64,000 bases of DNA from Roseateles sp. XES5 (lineage in GTDB: Bacteria > Pseudomonadota > Alphaproteobacteria > Rhizobiales > Rhizobiaceae): assembly GCF_020535545.1 (NCBI RefSeq), contig NZ_CP084752.1, positions 3,499,501 through 3,563,500 on the forward strand. Direction: 5' to 3'. Positions 1-9,200 of this stretch are shown one piece after another. Position numbers and translations under genes: made by a program. The first letter of the stretch is position 1. Every line of letters starts with the position of its first letter. The notes under the pieces were generated by a model. The model made no database searches. It was not told where the DNA came from and saw only the letters and a list, made by a program, of their open reading frames with translations.

Positions 1-571
1 GGTCGAAATGATAGGCGAGGTTCTCCGCCGTCCAGCCCTCGTTGGCGTCGAGGATGATGGCGCTGTCGGGCGCGCCGGCGCGCACGGCGCGGATGCGCGC
101 GGCATCGTCCGCCGTGCCGACCTTCACCTTCAGCAGTGGCCGCCAGGCATTGTCCGCCGCCTGCCGCTGCATCGCCTCCGGCTCACCGAGCGAGAGCGTA
201 TAGGCGGTGGCGAGCTGCTGCGGGGCTTCGTTGTTGACGACCTGCCAGGTCGGCACGCCGGAGAGCTTGGCCTCGAGGTCCCAGAGCGCGCAGTCCAGTG
301 CATTGCGCGCCGCGCCCGCCGGCATTTCCCGGGCAAGGTCCTCGCGGCCCATGCCGTCTTCGATGGCGCCGCGCATTGCCTCGATAGCGGCGAGCACGCC
401 CGGCACCGATTCGCCGTAGCGGGCATAGGGCACGCATTCACCACGGCCGATAAGGCCCGAACCGCCGATCGTGCAGGTCACCACCTCGGCCGTCGTCTTC
501 GCGCCCCGCGAAATGGTGAAGGCCCCGGCAATCGGGAAGCTTTCGGTGATGGCGAGGAGCGTGCGGCGCAT
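1..571 (-). CDS. Dipeptide epimerase (L-Ala-D/L-Glu type), 5' part only
   Basis: Enolase-superfamily enzyme of the muconate-lactonizing subgroup, expected to epimerize the second residue of L-Ala-D-Glu peptides released during murein recycling in the cytoplasm. Seen here are the N-terminal capping domain, with the run ARNALDCALWDLEAKLSG typical of the family, and the start of the barrel with KVKVG and later ILDANEGW, where the lysine and aspartate are the expected catalytic and metal positions. The gene begins at an ATG at 571 and runs off the left edge, so about 190 of roughly 325 residues are visible. It is divergent from the mla operon, 99 bases away. Substrate assignment within the superfamily is inferred from the motifs only. 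Confidence 0.8.
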   Translation of the reverse strand, partial: MRRTLLAITESFPIAGAFTISRGAKTTAEVVTCTIGGSGLIGRGECVPYARYGESVPGVLAAIEAMRGAIEDGMGREDLAREMPAGAARNALDCALWDLEAKLSGVPTWQVVNNEAPQQLATAYTLSLGEPEAMQRQAADNAWRPLLKVKVGTADDAARIRAVRAGAPDSAIILDANEGWTAENLAYHFD

Positions 572-670
572 GGGATCGATCCTGACTGGCCCCGAAATTT
601 TCGAGGCGGGAGGCGGCTTTTGGCCGTTCGTTCGGTGACAGACGGCCGGCGAGCCGGTAAGACAGGGCGC

Positions 671-1858
671 ATGTTGTCCCAAGCACGGGAAGATGCAAGA
701 GACTTGACCGCCCCCGCCAGCCCCACAGCCGAAATCGCGACCGAAAGCCTGCCGGGCAAGGGCGGGGAGATCTGGCGTCTCTCCGGTCACTGGGTGAACA
801 CGACCGCCGTCGCCGCCAGCAAGCGCCTCGCCGAGATTGCCGCCGGCAAGGACGGCCCGCTCGAAATCGATCTCAGCGGCGTGAGCGAGATGGACACGGC
901 CGGCGCGTGGCTGCTGCGCCGGGCGATCACCGAGCGGCAGGCCGGCGGCGCGGATGTCAGCGTTTCCGACCGTGAGGGCGCGCGCTATGCCGATCTCGTC
1001 ACCGCGCTGCCGGAAAAGCTCGCCGAGCCGCGCGAGGAAAAAGGTCCGCCCGTCTCGCGCTTCGAACGCACCTTCGCGCCCATCGGCCGCGTCATGGTGG
1101 ATGTTTGGGACGATGCCGTCGCCGCCATGTTCATCCTCGGTTCGGCGGTGCGCGGCGCGCAATTGAAGCTCGGCCGCCGCAGCGGCGTCTCGCCGGCCGC
1201 CATCGTGCACCAGATCGACCACATGGGCGTGCGCGCCGTGCCGATCATCCTTTTGATGTCCTTCCTCATCGGCGCGATCATCGCTCAGCAGGGCGCGTTC
1301 CAGCTTCGCTATTTCGGCGCGGAAGTCTTCGTCGTCGACCTGGTCGGCATTCTGCAGCTTCGCGAGGTCGGCGTGCTGCTCACCGCCATCATGATCGCCG
1401 GCCGCTCTGGCAGCGCGATCACCGCCGAGATCGGCTCGATGAAGATGCGCGAGGAGATCGACGCCCTGAAGGTCATGGGCCTCAGCCCCATCGGCGTGCT
1501 CGTCTTCCCGCGCCTCGTGGCGCTGACGGTGGCGCTGCCGCTGCTGACGATCCTCGCCAATTTCGCCGCGCTCGGCGGGGCCGCCTTCGTCGCCTGGTCC
1601 TATTCCGGCATCACGCTCGATACGTTCCAGTCGCGCCTGCGCGAAGCCATCGACCTGTCGACGGTGGTCTCCGGCATGATCAAGGCGCCGTTCATGGCGC
1701 TGATCATCGGCATCGTCGCCTCCGTGGAGGGCCTGAAGGTGGGCGGCAGCGCCGAATCGCTCGGCCGCCACGTTACCGCCGCCGTGGTGAAGTCGATCTT
1801 CGTCGTCATCCTTGTCGACGGCCTCTTCGCCATGTTCTACGCCGCAATCGATTTCTAG
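671..1858 (+). CDS. mlaE: MlaB-MlaE fusion: STAS domain plus phospholipid ABC permease
   Basis: Inner-membrane permease of the Mla/Yrb lipid transport system, which moves glycerophospholipids between the inner and outer membranes. Residues about 30-120 form a STAS-like domain (LEIDLSGVSEMDTAGAWLL) corresponding to stand-alone MlaB. Residues about 145-395 are the MlaE permease with several membrane segments and the conserved cytoplasmic stretch GRSGSAITAEIGSMKMREE that docks the ATPase. The start at 671 was chosen because upstream codons overlap the promoter region of the divergent epimerase and lack family similarity. It heads an operon with mlaF two bases downstream, then mlaD and a lipoprotein. 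The STAS fusion is recognized from the sequence; transported substrate is inferred. Confidence 0.9.
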   Translation: MLSQAREDARDLTAPASPTAEIATESLPGKGGEIWRLSGHWVNTTAVAASKRLAEIAAGKDGPLEIDLSGVSEMDTAGAWLLRRAITERQAGGADVSVSDREGARYADLVTALPEKLAEPREEKGPPVSRFERTFAPIGRVMVDVWDDAVAAMFILGSAVRGAQLKLGRRSGVSPAAIVHQIDHMGVRAVPIILLMSFLIGAIIAQQGAFQLRYFGAEVFVVDLVGILQLREVGVLLTAIMIAGRSGSAITAEIGSMKMREEIDALKVMGLSPIGVLVFPRLVALTVALPLLTILANFAALGGAAFVAWSYSGITLDTFQSRLREAIDLSTVVSGMIKAPFMALIIGIVASVEGLKVGGSAESLGRHVTAAVVKSIFVVILVDGLFAMFYAAIDF

Positions 1859-1860
1859 GG

Positions 1861-2652
1861 ATGCAGATGGATTCGGCTTCGGCAAAACAGGATGGGGTTG
1901 TGCTCTCGGTCAAGGATCTGACCGTGGCTTTCGGCAGCAATGTCGTGCTCGACAAGCTCAACCTCGACATCTATCGCGGCGAGATCCTCGGCTTCGTCGG
2001 CGCGTCCGGCACCGGCAAGTCGGTGCTGATGCGCACGGTGCTGCGCCTCCTGCCGCGCCGTTCCGGCAATATCCGCATCTTCGGCACGGATTTCGACAAG
2101 GCCACGGAGGCCGAGCGCCTTGCCCTCGACATGAAGCTCGGCGTGCTCTTCCAGCACGGCGCGCTGTTCTCCTCGCTGACGGTGAAGGAGAACATCCAGG
2201 TGCCGATGCGCGAATATCTCGACCTGCCGCAGGCGATGATGGACGAGCTGGCGCGCCTCAAGATCGAGCTGGTCGGCCTCGCGCCGGAAGCGGCGAACAA
2301 GTTCCCGTCCGAGCTTTCGGGCGGCATGATCAAGCGCGCGGCGCTGGCGCGCGCGCTTGCGCTCGATCCGGCGCTGGTCTTCCTCGACGAGCCGACCTCG
2401 GGTCTCGACCCGATCGGCGCGGCGGAATTCGACGAGCTGATCGCCAAACTGCGCGACACCCTGGGATTGACCGTGTATATGGTGACTCACGACCTCGACA
2501 GCCTGTTTTCGGTGTGCGACCGCATCGCCGTTCTCGGGCAGAAGAGGGTTCTGGTCGAAGGCACGATCGAGGACATGCTGGCCTTTGACGATCCGTGGGT
2601 GCAGTCCTATTTCCGGGGCAAGCGCGCGCGATCGATCGTGCGCAACACGTGA
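1861..2652 (+). CDS. mlaF: Mla phospholipid ABC transporter ATPase
   Basis: Cytoplasmic ATPase that powers the MlaE permease. The 263-residue length is typical of the family. Visible motifs are Walker A GASGTGKS at residues 47-54, the signature LSGGMIKRAALARAL near residue 150 (the GGM form is characteristic of MlaF rather than generic importers), and Walker B VFLDEPTSGLDP followed by the switch histidine in MVTHD. The start ATG lies two bases after the mlaE stop, so the pair is almost certainly translationally coupled. A second in-frame ATG two codons later is an alternative start. Function is secure from motifs and operon position; the direction of lipid transport is not readable from sequence. 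Confidence 0.93.
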   Translation: MQMDSASAKQDGVVLSVKDLTVAFGSNVVLDKLNLDIYRGEILGFVGASGTGKSVLMRTVLRLLPRRSGNIRIFGTDFDKATEAERLALDMKLGVLFQHGALFSSLTVKENIQVPMREYLDLPQAMMDELARLKIELVGLAPEAANKFPSELSGGMIKRAALARALALDPALVFLDEPTSGLDPIGAAEFDELIAKLRDTLGLTVYMVTHDLDSLFSVCDRIAVLGQKRVLVEGTIEDMLAFDDPWVQSYFRGKRARSIVRNT

Positions 2653-2712
2653 AGGATGTCCGGGCGCCGCGCGGCCCCGGCTGTTGGAACTGCGAGCAGG
2701 ATAGCCTGAAGC

Positions 2713-4083
2713 ATGGAAACGAAAGCCAACTACGCCCTCGTCGGCTTCTTCACCGTTCTGGTCATGGCGGCTGCCTTCGTCTTCGTTTACTGGATGTCGC
2801 AATACGGCCGCGGCGGCGAGATGGCGCAACTGGCGATCCGCATTCCAGGCTCGGCCAACGGTCTTTCCGTCGGCTCGCCCGTGCGCTTCAACGGCATTCC
2901 CGTCGGCTCCGTGCGCAGCCTCGCCATCGACAAGAAGGATCCGAAGTTTTCCATTGCGATGACCGAGGTCTCCACCGGCGCGCCGGTCAAGCAGAACACC
3001 CAGGCCGTGCTGGAAGTGCAGGGCCTGACGGGCGCGGCCTATATCGAGCTCGGCGGCGGCAATCCGGCGGATCCGAACATCCTGCGCGAGGCCTTCGACA
3101 ACGAGACCATCGCGACGCTCACGGCCGAGCAGTCGAGCGTGACGAACATCCTGTCCACCGCCGACAAGATCCTCAAGCGCGCCGACACCGCCATCACCGA
3201 TATCCAGGGCTTCGTCGCCGATGCGCGGGGGCCGCTGACCAACACGATCCGCAATGCCGAGCAGTTCTCGGGCTCGCTCGCCCGAAACGGCGAGAATATC
3301 GATGAGTTCCTGCAGAGCGTCGGCGAACTTTCCACCACCTTCAAGAACCTTTCCGGCCGGCTGGATTCGACGCTCGCCTCGGTCGATTCGCTCATCAAGG
3401 CGGTCGATCCGAAAAAGGTCGAGGACTTCGTCGGCAATGTCGACAAGGTCAGCAAGGACATCGCGGACGCGTCCGGCGACGTGAAGGCGACGATGGAAGG
3501 CTTCCGCAAGACCGCCGAGACCTTCGACAGCTTCGGCAAGCGTGCGACCGCCAGCCTCGACAAGGTGGACGGCCTGATCGCCGCCGTCGACCCGCAGAAG
3601 GTCAGCGGCGCCGTGGACAACATCTCCGTCGCTTCGGCCGATGCGCGCAAGGCCATCGCCTCCGTCACGGGCGTTGCCAACCGCATCGGTTCGCGCGAGA
3701 AGGATATCGACCAGATCATCACCGACGTGCAGCAGATGACGGGCAAGCTGAACGCTGCGTCCACCCGTGTCGACGGCGTGCTGGCCAAGCTCGACGGATT
3801 CCTGGGCGAGGGCGATTCCGAATCGCTCTTCGCGGAAGCCAAGGCGACGCTGCAATCGATCAAGCAGGCGGCCGACACGCTGAATGGCCGCATCGGTCCC
3901 ATCGCGGACGGGTTGCAGCGCTTCTCCGGCTCGGGCCTGCGCGATGTCGAGGCGCTCGTCCTGGATACGCGCCGCACGATCCAGAATCTCGACAGCGCGA
4001 TTTCCGGCTTCGAGCGCAATCCGCAGCGCCTGCTCTTCGGCGGCGAGACGGTCAAGCAGTATGACGGCCGCACGCGCCGCTGA
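2713..4083 (+). CDS. mlaD: MCE-domain substrate-binding protein MlaD
   Basis: Periplasmic, membrane-anchored MCE protein that forms the lipid-binding ring of the Mla complex. One N-terminal membrane segment (about residues 8-28, YALVGFFTVLVMAAAFVFVY) is followed by the MCE domain (about 37-115), with the typical GLSVGSPVRFNGIPVG motif. The remaining 330 residues are largely helical and repetitive, with recurring phrases such as DSLIKAVDPKKV and DGLIAAVDPQKV, suggesting a long coiled tube or tether. At 456 residues it is much longer than enterobacterial MlaD (about 180) but normal for alphaproteobacterial MCE proteins. It lies 60 bases after mlaF and before a lipoprotein gene, matching the usual order. 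Confidence 0.92.
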   Translation: METKANYALVGFFTVLVMAAAFVFVYWMSQYGRGGEMAQLAIRIPGSANGLSVGSPVRFNGIPVGSVRSLAIDKKDPKFSIAMTEVSTGAPVKQNTQAVLEVQGLTGAAYIELGGGNPADPNILREAFDNETIATLTAEQSSVTNILSTADKILKRADTAITDIQGFVADARGPLTNTIRNAEQFSGSLARNGENIDEFLQSVGELSTTFKNLSGRLDSTLASVDSLIKAVDPKKVEDFVGNVDKVSKDIADASGDVKATMEGFRKTAETFDSFGKRATASLDKVDGLIAAVDPQKVSGAVDNISVASADARKAIASVTGVANRIGSREKDIDQIITDVQQMTGKLNAASTRVDGVLAKLDGFLGEGDSESLFAEAKATLQSIKQAADTLNGRIGPIADGLQRFSGSGLRDVEALVLDTRRTIQNLDSAISGFERNPQRLLFGGETVKQYDGRTRR

Positions 4084-4217
4084 GGCGCAGGCGGAAAGTG
4101 TGGCGCTATCCCCACAATGGCGAACCCGGATGGTTCGGACACGATTTGTCCGTTCGCGCAGCCGTGACAGCATGCTGTCCCACTGCTACACAGCATGTAT
4201 CAGGGTTCGAGGATGAA

Positions 4218-4835
4218 ATGACGGTATCGGGTATGGAGTTGTTGCGGAGCGGGACTGCGGCACGGGCCGCGCTCGTCGCCGTTCTGGCGGCAACGCTTGC
4301 CGCCTGCGGCAGCGGTCCGGCGAAGAACGATACGTTCAGCCTTTCGGCCGTCACGGCCATCGAGGGACCGGTCGCCAAGAGTCGGCAGATTCTCGTGCCG
4401 CAGCCTTCGGCGCTGAAGGCGCTCGACAGCGAGCAGATCGTCATCCGCCCGTCGCCCTCGGAAATCCAGTATCTCGCCCAGGCGCAATGGAGCGACAGCC
4501 TCAGCAAGATGGTGCAGTCCAAGCTCGTCCAGGCGTTCGAGAACACCGGCCGCATCGGCGGCGTCGGCACGCCGGGGCAGGGACTGGCGATCGACTACCA
4601 GATCGTCACCGATATCCGCTCCTTCGAGGTGCAGACCTCGGGCGCGGACACGGCCGTCGTCGAGATTTCTGCCAAGCTGCTCAACGACCGCAACGGCACG
4701 GTGCGGGCGCAGAAGGTCTTCCGCGCGTCGGTGCCGGTGCGCGGCACGGGCAGCGTTGCCTTCGTGAAGGGGCTGGATGCGGCCTTCGCCACCGTGACGG
4801 CCGATATCGTCGGCTGGACGCTGAAGTCGATCTGA
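4218..4835 (+). CDS. ABC-type transport auxiliary lipoprotein of the Mla system
   Basis: Predicted outer-membrane or periplasmic lipoprotein of the ABC-type transport auxiliary family, the usual fourth partner of alphaproteobacterial Mce/Mla systems. The N-terminus is a lipoprotein signal with lipobox LAAC, cysteine about residue 30. The mature part carries ILVPQPSALKALDSEQIVI and AQWSDSLSKMVQSKLVQAFE, matching the family pattern around the YLAQAQW motif. The start at 4218 is preferred because it follows a GAGGATG purine run; an earlier in-frame start at 4098 would put an unlikely extension before the signal. Its position 134 bases after mlaD suggests it completes the operon. Role in receiving lipid from MlaD is inferred. 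Confidence 0.82.
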   Translation: MTVSGMELLRSGTAARAALVAVLAATLAACGSGPAKNDTFSLSAVTAIEGPVAKSRQILVPQPSALKALDSEQIVIRPSPSEIQYLAQAQWSDSLSKMVQSKLVQAFENTGRIGGVGTPGQGLAIDYQIVTDIRSFEVQTSGADTAVVEISAKLLNDRNGTVRAQKVFRASVPVRGTGSVAFVKGLDAAFATVTADIVGWTLKSI

Positions 4836-4997
4836 TCGGACCGTTCCGTACGGAGCGCGTTTCATTCCGTTGCTGCGACGTTCACTCCGCATGCGGGGCG
4901 AAGGGCAATGGTTGCTTTTCCGTAAAATGTGCTGATTGCGTGACGGGGGAAAACCCTCGTCATCCGTCCGTTCGCCTATATGCAGGGACCGGATGGA

Positions 4998-5025
4998 GGC
5001 ATGCGCCACATCGGCGGCGCATGCC
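4998..5025 (-). terminator. Hairpin after the Tim44-domain gene
   Basis: A perfect 10-bp inverted repeat, GGCATGCGCC with an 8-base loop and GGCGCATGCC, sits just beyond the stop of the minus-strand Tim44 gene and between convergent transcripts. There is no T-run on either side, so intrinsic termination is only a possibility. Confidence 0.4.
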
Positions 5026-5033
5026 TTGGAGCC

Positions 5034-6005
5034 TCAGGCGGCTTCGACGCCTTGGATGGCCGAGACCTTCCAGTCGCCGCCATTGCGGCGCACGAAGGTC
5101 CAGATTTCGACGGCTTCCGTGAGGTTGTCGGGATCGCCGGAGACCACGCGACCGCTCGTGCGGTCCCGCATCACGTCGATGCTCTCGTAGCGCATCGCGA
5201 CCGTGGCATATTCGTCCGTGCCCTCGCGCCAGGCTTCGGCGACATCGCCCTCCACGAGATGGATGTCGCGCACCTCGTTCTTCAGGCCCTGCGTGGCATT
5301 GTCGCCGATTTCCTCGGCGAGATACGACATGGCTTCCGGCGTGGTGATCTGGCGCAGCGTGCGGAAATCCTCGGCGGCATAGGCCGTCTGCAATTCCTTC
5401 AGCATGCCTTCGAACTGGTCGAGGTCCTCTTGCTTGACGCCGATCTCGTCGCCGGATTTCGGCTGGGGTGCAGCCTGCCGGCTGCCGCCGCCGATGCGCG
5501 GGATTTCAAAGTCCGAACCACCGTTCTGGTAGGCGCTGCGCTGGGCGCCCGAGCCGGCATAGGCAGGTGCACCCTTCTGGGCGAACATCCGGCGCAGCAT
5601 CATGAAGAGACCGGCGATCAGCAGGACCTGCAGGATGAGGCCGAGGAAGCCGATGCCGCCGCCGAGCCCATAGCCGAGCAGCATGCCGACGAGACCGCCG
5701 AGCATCAGCCCGCCGAGAAGCCGGCCGCCGAAGCCGTTGAAGAGGCCGGGGCGCGGAGTGTTGGCGGTGGTGTTGCGGCTCGCCGAGGGCTGGGCCGACT
5801 GCTGGCGCGTCATGGTGCGGTCGATGGGCTGGGCGTCCGTCGGCGCGGTGCGCGTGGTCGAGGGCGTGGAGAAGGTGCGGGTGCCGCGGCTGCCGAAGCC
5901 GCCGCCGGCGCGACGGGCTTCCGCCACGTCCACCACCGTCATCATCACCACCAGCGCCATCGCAAGCATTGCCAGCGCGCGGCCAAATCCCTGTATCAAA
6001 ATCAT
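5034..6005 (-). CDS. Tim44-like domain membrane protein
   Basis: Predicted inner-membrane protein of the Tim44-like family, found widely in alphaproteobacteria and related to the mitochondrial import motor subunit Tim44; the bacterial role is not established. The N-terminus (about 1-30) is a signal or anchor ending in VAEARRAGG. A Ser/Thr/Arg-rich linker follows, then a glycine-rich membrane region (about 105-145) and the Tim44-like domain from about residue 185, containing the DQFEGMLKELQTAYAAEDF helix and a C-terminal EIWTFVRR strand. The ATG at 6005 gives 323 residues, normal for the group. It is convergent with the mla operon and followed upstream by the divergent-end giant gene terminator. 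Confidence 0.85.
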   Translation of the reverse strand: MILIQGFGRALAMLAMALVVMMTVVDVAEARRAGGGFGSRGTRTFSTPSTTRTAPTDAQPIDRTMTRQQSAQPSASRNTTANTPRPGLFNGFGGRLLGGLMLGGLVGMLLGYGLGGGIGFLGLILQVLLIAGLFMMLRRMFAQKGAPAYAGSGAQRSAYQNGGSDFEIPRIGGGSRQAAPQPKSGDEIGVKQEDLDQFEGMLKELQTAYAAEDFRTLRQITTPEAMSYLAEEIGDNATQGLKNEVRDIHLVEGDVAEAWREGTDEYATVAMRYESIDVMRDRTSGRVVSGDPDNLTEAVEIWTFVRRNGGDWKVSAIQGVEAA

Positions 6006-6205
6006 ATTTTCCTCTTCCCCATGCGTCGTACGACGGTTCCAACGGCATATAGAGCGTGCGGCGACGGATTTTAAGGTTGCAGCCGTTCAAAAGTGGGTGA
6101 TGGGCGGTGCGCCCGACAGTCATGCCCGAGCATTCTTCACCACTGGGAGAAAGAGGAGCCCCAACTCAAGGCCGCAGATGGCGGCGGCGGGCAGGTGGGG
6201 GCGCC

Positions 6206-6240
6206 AAAAGCAGACGGCCGCCCGATGGGCGGCCGCCGCG
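6206..6240 (-). terminator. Intrinsic terminator of the giant growth-pole gene
   Basis: On the minus strand, 28 bases beyond the stop of the giant coiled-coil gene, an 8-bp perfect stem GGCCGCCC, loop ATC, GGGCGGCC is followed shortly by a short T-run (GCTTTT). This is a plausible rho-independent terminator. Confidence 0.65.
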
Positions 6241-6261
6241 TCATTTCTATAGCAGGTCCGC

Positions 6262-9200
6262 TTAGCTGAAGCGGCCGGCGGCATGGGCCAGCATGGTGTA
6301 GACCTTGCCGGTGTCCGACGTGAGGTAGGTCTGCGTCATCACCTTGTCGCGGTCGTTGCGGGCGACGTCGGCGAGCAGTTTCTCGAAGTCCGAGATATAG
6401 CGGTCGACCGCGGTGCGGAACTCCGGCTCGCGCTCGTACTTGCGCTTGATCTCGTCGAAGGTCTGCTGGCCCTTCAGCGTGTAGAGACGGCGCGTGAAGA
6501 CATCGCGCTCGCCACGCTGGTAGCGCCGCCACAAATCGACCGAGGCATCGTGGTCGATGGCGCGGGCGATATCGACCGACAGCGAGTTGAGCGATTCCAC
6601 CACATGGCGCGGGTTGCGGTTGTCCGCCGGACGGGCGGCCTGGCCTTCGCCGCGCGGCTGGCCGAACTGGGCTTCCTCACGCGAGACGGCGCCGCGCAGG
6701 AGATCGCGCATCCAGCCGCCTTCACCGGCCGTCTTGGCGTCGGTCTCGGCGGGCAGGGGCTGCGCGCGCTGCGGCACGGTGGCCGCTGCCGCGCGTTCGA
6801 GGCCGAGGCTGCCACGCAACGGGGCCGGCTCCTCGCGGCGGGGTTCGACGCGGGTCTGCTGCTGCACCGGCTGGGCCGTCTGAACCACCTGGGCGGTCTG
6901 CACGGCGGCCGGCTGGGCTGTGGGGCGCGAGACTTCCAGCGCGGAGGAAGACTTGCCGATGATGTCGGAAAGATCCTGCAGGGCCTTGATCTGCTCGCTG
7001 ACGGCGCGACGCATCTGGGCGGCGTTTTCCTTGGCTTCTTCCGGCAGGTCGAAGGCGCTGCGCTTCAGTTCGCCGCGGGTCTGGTCGAGCTCCTTGCGGA
7101 TTTCGCTGGCGGCGCGGCGGATTTCCTCCGTTGCGCCGGAGAACTTGCCGATGGCTTCCTCGACGGCTTCGCGCATCGCTTCGCGCATGACCGTCGTGGC
7201 GGCTTCGGACTTCTTGCCGGATTCGCTGAGCAGGCGGTCGACATCCGACAGCGAGGCGCCGACGCTGCCGCGCAGACGGCTGGCCACTTCCTTCGTCCGC
7301 TCTTCGGCGCGGGTGAAGGCGCCTTCGACGGACTGGCCTGCTTCCTCGCCGGCCTTGACCAGCGAGTCGCGCAACGTGGTTGCGGCGGCCTCGGCGCGCT
7401 TCTCGGTTTCGCCGAGGATGCGGCCGACTTCGTTGAAGGAGCTCTGGATGCCGCCGCGCAGATTGCCGGCGATCAGGTTCGAGCGTTCCTCGGCGCGGCT
7501 GAACGCGCCTTCCACCATGCCTTCGAGCGACTGCATGGTCTTCTCGATCTCTTCCGACCGCTGGACGAGGCCGATGGAGAGCGAGCGCAGCGCGTCCTGA
7601 CGCTCTTCCAGCGTCGAGACGAGGTTCGATTGCGCGGCGGCGAGAAGATCGGATGCCTGCGACAGGATCTTGGAGTGATCCTCGAAGCGTCCAACGATGC
7701 CGCCGATCTGTGAGAGCGTGCCGGCGGAAATGTCGGAGAGGCGGTCGACCTTGCCTTCGAGCAGGCGCGAGGTCGTCGCCACCATGTCCGAGGCGCGCTC
7801 GGCGGAGGTGGAGAAGCGCTCGGCCGTGGTCGTCAGGCGGCCGTCGATGGCGCCGAGCGTCTGGCTCGCCGCGTCGACGATGCCGGCGATCGCGCCGTTG
7901 CTTTCCGAAAGGCGGGCGATGAGGCTTTCGACATTGGCCTGCAGGCCGCTTTCGATCTGGCGCATCGCGCCGGCCGCTTCTTCCGTGCGGTTGCTGATGG
8001 CGGCGAGCGTGTCGGCCGTGCGGGCGGAGATCGCGTTGATCAGCGCGGCATTCTCGTTGCGCAGGCGTTCGGCGCTTTCGCGGGCGACGCCGGTGATGCG
8101 CTCGGCAGCTTCGCGGCCAACGGCGGCGTAGTCGTCGATGACCGGACGGGCTTCCTCGTTGATGAGGCGCGACAGCTCTTCCGTGCGGCTTGCCAGCATG
8201 GAGTTGAGCTCACGCGTGCGGTCGTCGAGCGTCGAGCGGATGGAGGCGCCACGCGCTTCCAGGGCCTTTTCGACATCGCCGAGGCCTGCGCGCAGCGACT
8301 GCGCCTGGCTCGCGAGGCGGTTTTCGGTTTCGGCGAAGCGGGCGGCGGCGGAGGTGGTGGTCTCCTCGACGGCGCGGGTGAAGGCTTCGTTGCGGGCCGA
8401 CAGGTTCTCGGCAAAGTCCTCGCCGGTCTTGGCGATGGTCTCGGCGGCGCGCTGCGCCTCGAGGCCCATATCCTGCGCCGCGCGGGAGACCGCGCCACGC
8501 AGCGAGGAGGAGAGGCTTGCGAATTCCTCGCCGGTCTTGGCCAGCGACTGGGCCGAGCGGATCGCTTCGGCGTCCATGTCCTGGGCGGCCTGCGTCACGG
8601 CTTCGCGCAGTGTCTGGGCAAGGCCGGCGGCCTTGCCGTCGATGGTGCGGTTGACGCTGTCGAGGCCGATGGTGAGGGCACGGTCCATCGTGCCGAGGCG
8701 TTCCTCGATGCGGCCGGTCTTCTCGTCGATGGTCGCGGCAATGCGTTCGGCCGCTTCGTTGGATACGCGCTCGATATCGCCGGCGCGGTTCGCCAGCGTG
8801 CCGTCGATGCGCTCGGCGGCTTCGCCGGTGACGCGCAGGATCTGGCCCGCACGTTCGGCGAGGGCGCCGTCGATGCGTTCGGCGGCTTCACCGGTGACGC
8901 GCAGGATCTGGCCCGCGCGTTCGGCAAGGGCGCCGTCGATGCGGGCTGCGGCTTCGCCGGCCACGCGCTCGATCTCGCTGGCGCGGCTTGCAAGCGTACC
9001 GTCGATACGCTCGGCGGCGGCACCGGTGACGCGTTCGATGTCGTTGAGGCGGCCGGAAAGGGCACCCTCGATGCGGTCGGCGGCGTCGGCGCTGACGCGC
9101 TCGATATCGCCGATACGGCCGGAAAGCGCGCCTTCGATACGATCGGCGGCCGAGGCGCTGACGCGCTCGATATCGCCGACGCGGCCGGCAAGAGCCGCGG

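Noticed and set aside
1855..4173. Minus-strand open frame of over 700 codons opposite mlaF and mlaD
   Set aside because: It lies exactly opposite two well-supported genes, has His/Arg/Asp-rich low-complexity translation and no family motif; typical GC-rich shadow.
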